NCBI RefSeq assembly: GCF_014196125.1
Contig: NZ_JACIDA010000001.1
Span: 868,001 to 932,000 of the forward strand
Source of the DNA: Brevundimonas mediterranea
Lineage (GTDB): Bacteria > Pseudomonadota > Alphaproteobacteria > Caulobacterales > Caulobacteraceae
Direction of reading: 5' to 3'
Length of the DNA stretch: 64,000 nt
In this document: positions 56,481 to 64,000 of the stretch, piece by piece
Position numbering within the stretch: position 1 is the stretch's first letter
How the letters are laid out: the number at the start of each line of letters is the position of its first letter
Made by a program: the position numbers and the translations under genes
The notes under the pieces: model-generated
Told to the model about the DNA's origin: nothing
The model's database searches: none
Seen by the model: only the letters and a program-made list of their open reading frames with translations

Positions 56481-57517
56481 CGATCGGGTCCTTCGATACG
56501 TCCACACCCGCGCCGCACATCAGCGTCGGCCCGCACCGAGGCGCGCGGCCCCATTCGGTCGGCCAGGGGGCCAAGAAGCGCGGCCTCGTCCGGCGCACAG
56601 CGCGCGACGACGCGCGGAGACCGGGTGTCGGACAACAGTCGTCGGCGTAGCGCCCGGGCCAGGGCCAGGACTTCGGTCTGGACCGACGGCCGGCGGCCGG
56701 CCTCGAACAGTATCTCTTCTATAGGGGTCCGCCGCCAGGGCAGCGACATCTGCAACAGGCCGAACCGGCTGATGGGGCCGAACACGGCCTGGGGTTCGTG
56801 GGCGAAGGCCGCGCGGGCCGCCTTGTCTCCGGCCGCCGCGTCCTCGGCGTCCCCGACCAGGTCGATGACAATCAGCCCGCCCCAGTTCCGCAGACCGATC
56901 AGACGCGCAGCCTGGTTCAGCCCCTGACGATTCGCCGCGGCCCGCGCCTGTTTCGGATCGCGCCCCGTCCCGGCCGTATGATCGATATCGACGGCGATCA
57001 GGGCGCGGGTGCGTTCGATGGCGAGGTCGACGCCGTGGGAGGTGAAGACATGGCTGGGCGCCAGAGCCTCTTCCTCCGCCTCCGTCACCGCATCGATGGC
57101 GGCGAGACCTGTGATCAAGCCCCCGCCCCCGGCGAGGTCTCTCAGTTGGGCCGCGATGCTGGGCGCAGCCCCCAGCAGGCGGGGCGCCCCCTCCCCCGGC
57201 CCGAGGCGGCGCAGGACCGCGCCCTTGTCGGCGCGCGGCTCGGCGACGACCGCCGCTTCCAGCCGTTCGCCCTGGGTCAGACGTTCATTGCGATGAAAGG
57301 GCAGAAAGGCCGGCGCGCCGGCGCCCAGATCGACAAAGGCGCCGCGCAGGCCGGGATTGATCTCGGTCACCCGGCCGACGGACCGTGCGCCCAGACGATG
57401 CTGGGGCAGATCGCTGTCACGATGGATCAGCAGATGGGTATAGCGGCCGTCGCGCGAAACCGCGCCGCGGGTCTCGCCCGGCGCTTCATCGAGGAAGACC
57501 TCGATCTCGCCGCTCAT
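56477..57517 (-). CDS. ribonuclease E/G family protein
   Basis: A 346-residue RNase E/G-like protein. It has the N-terminal S1-like RNA-binding part (residues 30-75, GRVTEINPGLRGAFVDLGAG) and the catalytic core with the metal-binding aspartates in LIAVDIDHTAGTGRD and GGLIVIDLVGD. It lacks the C-terminal zinc-link CPxCxG and the long scaffold of RNase E, so it is much shorter than RNase E and shorter than RNase G (about 490). RNA processing role inferred. Coupled to maf upstream and yacG downstream by ATGA overlaps. Confidence 0.85.
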   Translation of the reverse strand: MSGEIEVFLDEAPGETRGAVSRDGRYTHLLIHRDSDLPQHRLGARSVGRVTEINPGLRGAFVDLGAGAPAFLPFHRNERLTQGERLEAAVVAEPRADKGAVLRRLGPGEGAPRLLGAAPSIAAQLRDLAGGGGLITGLAAIDAVTEAEEEALAPSHVFTSHGVDLAIERTRALIAVDIDHTAGTGRDPKQARAAANRQGLNQAARLIGLRNWGGLIVIDLVGDAEDAAAGDKAARAAFAHEPQAVFGPISRFGLLQMSLPWRRTPIEEILFEAGRRPSVQTEVLALARALRRRLLSDTRSPRVVARCAPDEAALLGPLADRMGPRASVRADADVRRGCGRIEGPDR

Positions 57518-58089
57518 GCCCGCCAGCCGACGCCATGCAGCAACTGCACCGCCTCATAGAGAGGCAGGCCCATGACGGCGGGATGGCTGCCGACGATTCG
57601 CTGAACAAAGGCCCCGGCCGGGCCCTGGATGCCATAGCCCCCGGCCTTGCCGCGCCAGTCGCCGGTGGCGACATAGGCGGCGATCTCGTGGTCCGACAGC
57701 GACTTGAAGCTGACGCGGGTCTCATTGACCCGCGACGACAGCTTGCCGTCGCGCACGACCGCCACGCCGGTGAAGACCCGGTGATTGCGGCCGGACAGCA
57801 GCTTCAGGAACCGCGTCGCCTCAGCCTCGTCCGCCGCCTTTTCCAGGAAACGTCGTCCCACGGCGACCACCGTGTCGGCGGCGATGACCACCGCGTCGGG
57901 CCGTCGCGCCGCGACCACCTGGGCCTTCGACGTGGCCAGACGTTCGGCGAGACGCGGCGGCGTCTCGCCCTTCAGCGGCGTCTCGTCGATATCGGCGGGA
58001 TCGATATGGTCGGGCATGATCCCGACCTGCGCCAGCAGTTCGATGCGGCGCGGGCTGGCCGAGGCCAGCACCAGCTCAGGCCGGCTCAT
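57514..58089 (-). CDS. maf: Maf-like nucleotide pyrophosphatase
   Basis: A 191-residue Maf-family pyrophosphatase that removes non-canonical or modified nucleoside triphosphates. The N-terminal LVLASASPRRIELLAQVG is the family signature; VVIAADTVV and GRNHRVFTGVAV complete the active site. The gene starts 12 bases after infA ends and overlaps the RNase gene by 4 bases. Confidence 0.95.
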   Translation of the reverse strand: MSRPELVLASASPRRIELLAQVGIMPDHIDPADIDETPLKGETPPRLAERLATSKAQVVAARRPDAVVIAADTVVAVGRRFLEKAADEAEATRFLKLLSGRNHRVFTGVAVVRDGKLSSRVNETRVSFKSLSDHEIAAYVATGDWRGKAGGYGIQGPAGAFVQRIVGSHPAVMGLPLYEAVQLLHGVGWRA

Positions 58090-58101
58090 ACGAGCCGTCC
58101 C

Positions 58102-58320
58102 TTACTTGAAGCGATAGGTGATGCGACCCTTGGTCAGGTCGTAGGGGGTCATTTCCACCAGAACCTTGTCGCCGGCCAGCACGCGGATGCGGTTCTTGCG
58201 CATCTTGCCCGCCGTGTGGGCGATGATCTCGTGGTCGTTCTCGAGCGTCACGCGAAAGGTGGCGTTCGGCAGCAATTCGCTGACGGTGCCGGGAAACTCG
58301 AGCAGTTCTTCCTTAGCCAT
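58102..58320 (-). CDS. infA: translation initiation factor IF-1
   Basis: A 72-residue OB-fold protein, the exact family length, beginning [13 protein letters not shown]. It includes [39 protein letters not shown] (quoted in two parts: [20 protein letters not shown] and [14 protein letters not shown]). It binds the ribosomal A site during initiation. The ATG at 58320 is preferred over an in-frame codon at 58359. Confidence 0.98.
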   Translation of the reverse strand: MAKEELLEFPGTVSELLPNATFRVTLENDHEIIAHTAGKMRKNRIRVLAGDKVLVEMTPYDLTKGRITYRFK

Positions 58321-58423
58321 GCGGCCTCTCACGCCCGTTGAATATGCGTTCGACCCCACGCCGGGCGGGCGCGAGGGGCGGAATGGAGGGGCCTAATGCC
58401 CGAAAATGCAGAGATAGTCGAGG

Positions 58424-58891
58424 TCAGCCGCGACGGTAGAGGGCGCAGAGCAGCGTAAACAGCCGTCGCGCGGTCTCATGATCGACCAAGATCTTGCCGT
58501 CCAGCCGCGACTTGAGCTGATCGGCCCCTTCGTTGTGCAGACCGCGCCGGCCCATGTCGACCGATTCGATCTGGCTGGCCGACGACCCGCGCAGGGCTTC
58601 GTAATAGCTGTCGCAGATCATGAGATAGTCCCTCAGCACCCCCTTCAGGGGCGTCAGGCTGATGGCGTAGGTACGGGTGAAACCTTCGCCCTCGATGTCG
58701 AACACCAGCCGATTGTCCTGCAGCGACAGCTTGAGTTTATAGGGGCCACTGTCGGCGCCGACCGGTTCGAAACTGTTCTTTTCGACCAGGTCGAAGATGG
58801 CGACGCGGCGTTCGTGCTCGATCTCGGCGGTGGCGGCGGGAAGCGTGACCGTGTCCAGCTCGACCGAGACCAGCTTGTGGACGCCGCTCAT
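58424..58891 (-). CDS. UPF0262 family protein
   Basis: A 155-residue soluble protein of the alphaproteobacterial UPF0262 family. Conserved stretches: IEHERRVAIFDLVEKNSF, GPYKLKLSLQDNRLVFDI, RDYLMICDSYYEALRGSS and GRRGLHNEGADQLKSRL. Function unknown. It is encoded between DUF2948 (4-base overlap) and infA (103-base gap). Confidence 0.94.
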   Translation of the reverse strand: MSGVHKLVSVELDTVTLPAATAEIEHERRVAIFDLVEKNSFEPVGADSGPYKLKLSLQDNRLVFDIEGEGFTRTYAISLTPLKGVLRDYLMICDSYYEALRGSSASQIESVDMGRRGLHNEGADQLKSRLDGKILVDHETARRLFTLLCALYRRG

Positions 58892-59388
58892 GCCGCGCTC
58901 CCTTCATCATTTTCAGGTGCGATCAGAGGGGGCGCGTCCAGATGCGTGGGCGCGACCCGCGCCGGCCACCGCTCGGAGATGTCCGTGACCACGGCGTCCA
59001 GACATTCGACGTCGATTCTCAGATCGCCGCCGCCGGCGAACATCAAAATCACCCGCCCGCCCGGCGCCTCGGTCGGCATGAAATCCAGGGCCAGCAGTTC
59101 CAGCGAGGCGTCGGGGCTGCGCGACAGGCGCCGGCTCTTGACCGCCAGCACATCCCCGAACTGCATGGCGCACATCACCCGCGTCCCGCCGCACTCCCAG
59201 CAGAAGCGGCTGAAGGCGATGGTCAGGGTGCGGGCGCCTTTTTCCCACACGATGTCGACCGGCCGCAGTATGGCGTCCTGAAGCGCAGCGGAGATGATCT
59301 GCAGATCGTCGGCGTCCTCAGCCAGCAGGCGCAGCGGTTCGACCGGCGCCTTGGCTTCCGTGACGACGCCGTCGATCTCAGTGCTCAT
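58888..59388 (-). CDS. DUF2948 family protein
   Basis: A 166-residue soluble protein of the alphaproteobacterial DUF2948 family. [28 protein letters not shown] and [31 protein letters not shown] are typical (read in segments). Function unknown. I chose ATG 59388 because AAAGGA lies 7 bases upstream, rather than the adjacent GTG at 59391. It overlaps murA by 11 bases and UPF0262 by 4 bases. Confidence 0.92.
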   Translation of the reverse strand: MSTEIDGVVTEAKAPVEPLRLLAEDADDLQIISAALQDAILRPVDIVWEKGARTLTIAFSRFCWECGGTRVMCAMQFGDVLAVKSRRLSRSPDASLELLALDFMPTEAPGGRVILMFAGGGDLRIDVECLDAVVTDISERWPARVAPTHLDAPPLIAPENDEGSAA

Positions 59389-60667
59389 CACCTGTTCCTT
59401 TAATCCGTCGGATATCCGCCCCGCACGCGCTCAGCTTCTCCTCCAAACGCTCGAACCCGCGGTCCAGATGATAAACCCTGCCGACCGTCGTCTCGCCCTC
59501 GGCGACCAGGCCGGCGATGACCAGGCACATGGAGGCCCGCAAATCGGTGGCCATCACCTGGGCGCCGTGCAGCGCCTCGACCCCATGGACCTGGGCCTCG
59601 CCCGCGTGAACGGAAATCTCGGCCCCCAGCCGCGCCAGTTCCGGAACGTGCATGAACCGGTTCTCGAAAATGGTCTCGCGCACCGTGCTGACGCCCTCGG
59701 CCGTGGTCATCAGGGCCATGAACTGGGCCTGCAGGTCGGTGGCGAAGCCGGGATAGATGGCGGTTTCGACATCGACCGCCTGCAAACGGATCTTCGGATC
59801 GCGCTTGATCAATACCCCGTCGGCGGTGGGTGACACGTCGACGCCCGCCTCGATCATCTTGTCGGTCAGGGCGCCGATCAGTTCGGCCCGCGCCTTGGTC
59901 AGACGCACTTCGCCCCCCGCCATGGCGGCGGCGACGGCGTAGGAGCCCATTTCGATCCGGTCGGGAATCACCGACCAGGTCGTTCCATTCAGCGACGAGA
60001 CGCCGGTGATGGTCAGGACGTCGGTGTCGATCCCTTCGATCTTCGCCCCCATCGCCGTCAGGCAGCGGGCCAGATCGCCGATCTCCGGCTCGCGCGCGGC
60101 GCGGCGCAGCACGGTTGTGCCCTGAGCCAGCACGGCGGCCAGCAGCGCGTGTTCAGTGGCCCCAACGGAGACGAACGGAAACTCGATCTCGGCGCCCTTC
60201 AGGCCAGCCGGAGCTTTTGCGGTGACATAGCCTTCCTCCAGCTCGATCTCAGCCCCCAAGGCAGTTAGCGCCTGAAGGTGAAGATCCACGGGACGGGCGC
60301 CAATGGTGCACCCGCCGGGCAACGAGACCTTGGCCTCGCCGGTGCGGGCCAGCAGCGGTCCCAGCACGTTGAACGAGGCCCGCATCTGGCGCACCAGATC
60401 ATAGGGGGCGAAGGTCGAGGTCAGTTCCTTGGCGTGGAACAGGCTCTCCTGCCCGTCCGCGCCGTCACGCTCGGTCACTTCAATGCCGAACTGGCGCAAC
60501 AGCTGGCCCAGGAACCGGGTGTCCGCCAGACGCGGCATATTGGTCAGCAGCAAGGGCTGATCCGTCAGGATCGAGGCGGCCATCAGCTTGATGGCGGAAT
60601 TCTTGGCGCCGCTGACGGGAATATCCCCGAAAAGCTGGGCGCCGCCCTGAATGGCGATGCTGTCCAT
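59378..60667 (-). CDS. murA: UDP-N-acetylglucosamine 1-carboxyvinyltransferase (MurA)
   Basis: A 429-residue enolpyruvyl transferase that commits UDP-GlcNAc to peptidoglycan synthesis. The catalytic Cys is in [19 protein letters not shown]; substrate-binding blocks are [24 protein letters not shown] and [16 protein letters not shown]. Same length as known MurA proteins. The presence of Cys rather than Asp predicts fosfomycin sensitivity of the enzyme itself. Start at ATG 60667; an in-frame extension to 60721 is not needed. Confidence 0.97.
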   Translation of the reverse strand: MDSIAIQGGAQLFGDIPVSGAKNSAIKLMAASILTDQPLLLTNMPRLADTRFLGQLLRQFGIEVTERDGADGQESLFHAKELTSTFAPYDLVRQMRASFNVLGPLLARTGEAKVSLPGGCTIGARPVDLHLQALTALGAEIELEEGYVTAKAPAGLKGAEIEFPFVSVGATEHALLAAVLAQGTTVLRRAAREPEIGDLARCLTAMGAKIEGIDTDVLTITGVSSLNGTTWSVIPDRIEMGSYAVAAAMAGGEVRLTKARAELIGALTDKMIEAGVDVSPTADGVLIKRDPKIRLQAVDVETAIYPGFATDLQAQFMALMTTAEGVSTVRETIFENRFMHVPELARLGAEISVHAGEAQVHGVEALHGAQVMATDLRASMCLVIAGLVAEGETTVGRVYHLDRGFERLEEKLSACGADIRRIKGTGDEH

Positions 60668-60769
60668 GACGTCCTTAAGCGCGCCCGAAGTAAACGCCTC
60701 GGGGGGAGGGTTCTCTAGCAAGCCGGCGCGCGCTTGCCAAAGGGCGGAACGGGCGCGGGCCGATGACTT

Positions 60770-60964
60770 TCAGTTGCTGTCTTTCGGCGCGGCCGGGGTG
60801 CGGGCCGGCGCCTTGCGACGTCGCAGGTTGGCGCGCAGGGCCGAAGCCAGGCGGATGGCCCGATCCGCCTTGGCGCGCTCGACCTCGGACGGCGCCGAAA
60901 TCTCGGGGGGCGAGGCCGCAGCAACGGCGGGCGGCGTGTCGGCGTCAGGCGGGGGACGAGTCAT
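60770..60964 (-). CDS. hypothetical small basic-tailed protein
   Basis: A 64-residue protein: Pro/Ala-rich first 25 residues, then a helical, basic half (AKADRAIRLASALRANLRRRK). ATG at 60964. It lies between murA and the tRNA-Thr gene, on the murA strand, with 102 bases before murA. No family recognised; coding status is likely but not certain. Confidence 0.5.
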   Translation of the reverse strand: MTRPPPDADTPPAVAAASPPEISAPSEVERAKADRAIRLASALRANLRRRKAPARTPAAPKDSN

Positions 60965-61074
60965 GTCCGGATCATGCCGCGATCAGGAGCCGTGTCCAAA
61001 CTTTCTTTCAGATCGTCAAAAAGCCGCTTCCCTCCCCGGAAGGGTTTGGCTATACGGCCGCTTCCTCAGTCGGG

Positions 61075-61149
<75 letters not shown>

Positions 61150-61160
61150 TCTGAGACTGA

Positions 61161-61188
61161 AAAGGCCCGGCGCAAGTCGGGCCTTTTT
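61161..61188 (+). terminator. rho-independent terminator after tRNA-Thr
   Basis: AAAGGCCCG-GCGCAAGT-CGGGCCTTT followed by more T residues, 11 bases after the tRNA. It separates the tRNA transcript from the permease gene 27 bases on. Confidence 0.8.
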
Positions 61189-61215
61189 GTTATGCGCGAT
61201 CAGGAGGCGACCGGC

Positions 61216-62514
61216 ATGACCGACACCCGGAAGACGGAACCGCGCAAGCTGGGCTGGGCGCTGGCCGCCCTGCTCGTCACCGGAAACATGATCGGCTCGG
61301 GGGTCTATCTGCTGCCGGCCTCCCTGGCGTCGATCGGCAGTTCCAGCATGGTCGGCTGGGTCGTGGCCGCTGTCGGCGCCCTGCTGCTGGCCGGGGTCTT
61401 CGCGGGCCTGGGGCGCCGGCTTCCCGCCGCCGACGGCCTGTCGGGCTATGCCGAACAGGGACTGGGTCGGTTCTTCGGCTATCAGGCCTCGATCGGCTAT
61501 TGGGTCGGCAACTGGCTGGGCAATGTCGCCATCGCCGTGGCCGCTACAGGCTATCTGGCGCATTTCTTCCCGGTGCTGGCGGAGCGCTGGCCCAGTGTGA
61601 TCTGCAATATCGCCCTGCTGTGGCTGACCACCTTCCTCTATATGGCCGGACCGCGCGCCGTGGCGCGTTTCGGCGGCCTGTCGCTGGGGATCGGCCTGAT
61701 TCCCCTGGTCATCGCCGCCGTCGCCGGCGCAATGGCCTTCGATCCCCAGGTCTTCGCCGCCTCCTGGTCGCCGGACGGCGCCGGGCTGGCGGCCAGCGTG
61801 CCCGCCTCGATGGCTCTGATCTTCTGGGCCTTCCTCGGTTTCGAGAGCGCCGGGGTCGTGGCCCAGCGGCTTAAGAATCCCGAGCGCGACGTCGGCCGCG
61901 CCACCTTCGCCGGGGTCGGCCTGGCGGCGGTCATCTATATTGCGGTCAGCGCGGCGATCTTCGGGGTGATTCCGGCGGTTGAACTGGCGAAATCCAGCAG
62001 CCCCTTCGCCGATGTCGCCGCACGGGTGATCGGCGGCGGGGCGGCTGGCTTCGTCGCCGTCTGCGCCATCGCCAAGACCCTGGGCACCCTGGGCGGCTGG
62101 ATGATGCTGACCGGCGAGACCGCCCGCGCCGGGGCGCGCCAGGGCTTTCTACCCCGCGTCTTCGGCCGGGGCGCCCTGACCCCGCCCGCCAATCCGCTGA
62201 TCCACGGCGGCCTGATGACCCTGATGGTGCTGATCAGCGCCCAGCCGCGTCTCGCCGGCCAGTTCAGCCTGCTGATCGGCGCGACCACCGTGCTGTTCCT
62301 GGTCGTCTACGGCCTGTGTTGCGCCGCCCTGTTCCGGTTCAGCGACCGCTGGCCCGCGCGCCTGGCCGCCCTGGGCGGCCTTGGCTTCTGCGGCTGGGCG
62401 GTCGTGATGTCGGGCTGGACCTTCCTGGGCATAGCCCTGGTCTTCTTCGCCGCGACGACCGTGGGATGGGCGTTCGTTCGCAGGACCAGCGATCCGGCGG
62501 AGGCGCCTGTCTAA
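61216..62514 (+). CDS. APC-family amino acid permease (AdiC/ArcD-like)
   Basis: A 432-residue inner-membrane transporter with 12 predicted helices. The start has LGWALAALLVTGNMIGSGVYLLP, the APC helix 1 with the conserved GSG; later segments include SMALIFWAFLGFESAGVVAQ, KNPERDVGRAT and AKTLGTLGGWMMLTGETAR, as in arginine/agmatine and related basic amino acid antiporters. Perfect AGGAGG stands 8 bases before ATG 61216; an ATG at 61192 is unlikely. Substrate not determined. Confidence 0.92.
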   Translation: MTDTRKTEPRKLGWALAALLVTGNMIGSGVYLLPASLASIGSSSMVGWVVAAVGALLLAGVFAGLGRRLPAADGLSGYAEQGLGRFFGYQASIGYWVGNWLGNVAIAVAATGYLAHFFPVLAERWPSVICNIALLWLTTFLYMAGPRAVARFGGLSLGIGLIPLVIAAVAGAMAFDPQVFAASWSPDGAGLAASVPASMALIFWAFLGFESAGVVAQRLKNPERDVGRATFAGVGLAAVIYIAVSAAIFGVIPAVELAKSSSPFADVAARVIGGGAAGFVAVCAIAKTLGTLGGWMMLTGETARAGARQGFLPRVFGRGALTPPANPLIHGGLMTLMVLISAQPRLAGQFSLLIGATTVLFLVVYGLCCAALFRFSDRWPARLAALGGLGFCGWAVVMSGWTFLGIALVFFAATTVGWAFVRRTSDPAEAPV

Positions 62515-62593
62515 AGATAGGAATGCCCGTCGAGAACTTCAGCTTGGAGTGGTGAACCGATACTCGTTTCGGTGCGGAGGGGGCTCAGGGCCG

Positions 62594-63811
62594 CTACCTA
62601 CTGCCCCACAAGAATTGTTGGGCGAGGATAAACGGGTCCTGTCCATCCAGTGCCTCGATGTCCGGGCGTAGATGCCAGCGAGGATTGCCTTGTGCGTCGT
62701 ACACGGGCTCGGCCGAATACTGGGCGTCGATCCCTGTTCTATCCAGGCGCAGCGGAAATACGGCGGCGCCGAGCCCCATCATGGGACTACCGACGATGAC
62801 CCCGCGCCCTAGGCTCTTCATGCCCATGGGGAAACCTTCCGCCATGCTGCCGCTCCAGCGGTCCACCACTACGGCCACGGGCCCGTCGAATGTGAATGGG
62901 CCTTCGGGGTCGACTGTCTCGACCCAAGGTTCGCTAAGGCCTTCGCCTGCGCGGCGCCGCATCATGGCGTAGGGCGCCGCCTTCCGGATGAAGCGTCCCA
63001 TGATTGGACGAGCGACAGCTGTGTCGCCACCGCCGTTCCCCCGGACATCCAGAATCAGGGCGGGGCAATTGCGCAACTCGACAAGCGCCGCGTTGAATGC
63101 CTCAACCACGGCGTCGTTGGCGAAAGACCGAATGGTGATCAAGCCGATGCCATCCTCCAGCCTGCGCCATTCGACATCGGATAAAGACGATCGGGGTGTA
63201 GTCGGAATCACGAGATCAATCCGCTTTCCACCCGTTCGCTTGACGCGATAGCGCCGGGGTTCACCCCGTGTCCCGGCGACCGCGCGACCTGCAGCGAATG
63301 CGACGGCATGATCGTCCGCGTTCGTCAGACATCTGGGCATTCGGGACTGGACGGCGTCGGCGATGGAAACACCGTTCACAGCCTCGATGATATCGTTCCG
63401 CATCAGGCCTTGCGATGCGGCCGCGCCGCCGTCCTGCAGCGCCACGACCCGGGCCTCACCAGCGGCGTAGGCGACCAAGACGTCCGAAATCGCGCCACGC
63501 GGCGTCCCAGGCGGCATGTCGGAGACGCCCGTATGCGGATCGTAAAGTTCAAAAGCCGCCTCGGCGACAATCGCGGCGAAATCAGCACGGCTGGCTGCCT
63601 CAACCGCCAGCGGTCGGTAGACACGCCGAACCTGCGCCCAGTCCGTCTGCTTCTCGCTAAAGAAGCAATAACGATCACGCAGAGTGGTCCAGAATTCATC
63701 GAAGTCCTGGGCGAAGGTTATGTCACGATCGGTTGCGGCCAGGAGGCGCCCTGCGGGCAAGCTGGCTGCCGTCGTGCCCAGCGCGGCAAGCAACACGCGA
63801 CGTCTGTTCAT
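62594..63811 (-). CDS. S41-family exported peptidase
   Basis: A 405-residue exported serine peptidase of the S41 (C-terminal processing) family. A Tat-like signal MNRRRVLLAALG leads to the cut near LLAAT. A PDZ-like region lies at about residues 105-160 (LMRNDIIEAVNGVSI). The catalytic domain has LILDVRGNGGGDTA and the nucleophile Ser in WSGSMAEGFPMGMKSLGRG. Cleaves extracytoplasmic proteins. It stands alone on the minus strand, convergent with the permease (79 bases). Slightly lower GC than its neighbours. Confidence 0.9.
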   Translation of the reverse strand: MNRRRVLLAALGTTAASLPAGRLLAATDRDITFAQDFDEFWTTLRDRYCFFSEKQTDWAQVRRVYRPLAVEAASRADFAAIVAEAAFELYDPHTGVSDMPPGTPRGAISDVLVAYAAGEARVVALQDGGAAASQGLMRNDIIEAVNGVSIADAVQSRMPRCLTNADDHAVAFAAGRAVAGTRGEPRRYRVKRTGGKRIDLVIPTTPRSSLSDVEWRRLEDGIGLITIRSFANDAVVEAFNAALVELRNCPALILDVRGNGGGDTAVARPIMGRFIRKAAPYAMMRRRAGEGLSEPWVETVDPEGPFTFDGPVAVVVDRWSGSMAEGFPMGMKSLGRGVIVGSPMMGLGAAVFPLRLDRTGIDAQYSAEPVYDAQGNPRWHLRPDIEALDGQDPFILAQQFLWGSR

Positions 63812-64000
63812 CTTTGCCCCTCGCTCTCTGCGAGGTTTTTGCCGCTCTGATCGGCTGCTGGCCAGTTAAACCTCGGTAATATCGGCGGAACGAAGAATGC
63901 CTGTTCTCTGCCCAGCTGTAGAGAAGCGGACTCCCGCCATGTCCGCAATGGGTCGAACTGCGACCTCGGCGCAGCCTAAAACTGGACTATGCGATAGCCG
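63812..64000. other. right-edge intergenic sequence
   Basis: 189 bases upstream of the S41 peptidase gene. It presumably holds its promoter (minus strand). I see no open frame with a ribosome-binding site; a gene may begin beyond the window. Confidence 0.4.

Overview
The window is typical high-GC alphaproteobacterial chromosome, most likely a Caulobacterales member close to Brevundimonas or Caulobacter. That placement is inferred from gene content. Three large TonB-dependent receptors sit with their own TonB-ExbB-ExbD set. There is a type II secretion cluster beside a TonB receptor and a lipoprotein, DUF2948 and UPF0262 families, and a tRNA-His with the unusual alphaproteobacterial acceptor end (G1-U72, A73). 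I see no insertion sequence, prophage, CRISPR array or integration scar. Genes are tightly packed, with many 4-base ATGA overlaps.

Region 1-11250 is mixed housekeeping and signalling: panB; two tandem copies of a three-gene cassette (DUF6249 membrane protein, ECF sigma factor, small membrane protein that is probably an anti-sigma factor); an ArsC/Spx-like protein; a CHASE3 hybrid histidine kinase; a TonB receptor divergent from a sugar-type ABC ATPase across a LacI-like palindrome; a YvlD-like membrane protein and a HIT protein. Region 11318-18994 has a tRNA-Thr, a heme-copper oxidase cluster (CtaG, CopD-like, DUF2231, subunit II without CuA ligands, fused subunit I/III, small membrane subunit), and a minus-strand run of five small genes with two DNA-binding proteins (XRE, and LuxR-type with a C-terminal membrane anchor).

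Region 19269-41166 is dominated by envelope and nutrient-acquisition functions: an SMP-30/gluconolactonase-like lipoprotein with an apparent CTG start, a protein with two TetR modules, a TonB receptor followed by a PhoD-type phosphatase and a PAP2 acid phosphatase, a complete gspC-M type II secretion operon, and upstream of it a TonB receptor plus a secreted-type lipoprotein. The arrangement recalls the phosphate-starvation ElpS/T2SS locus of Caulobacter crescentus, and a Pho-box-like sequence lies just before the lipoprotein gene.

Region 41437-53423 has a lipoprotein, an M28 peptidase, ligA, a membrane LytTR regulator divergent from an acyltransferase, an alcohol/aldehyde dehydrogenase pair with an AcoR-like regulator that lacks the AAA+ domain and a perfect inverted repeat near its end, a DUF2147 protein, an aldo/keto reductase and tRNA-His. 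Region 53565-64000 has tonB-exbD-exbB, tRNA-Phe, the conserved murA-DUF2948-UPF0262-infA-maf-RNase-yacG block, tRNA-Thr(GGT), an APC permease and an S41 peptidase.

The candidates most worth following as undescribed systems are the duplicated sigma cassette, the five-gene XRE/LuxR-membrane run, and the AAA-less AcoR regulator with its palindrome. All functional links between neighbours are inference from gene order.
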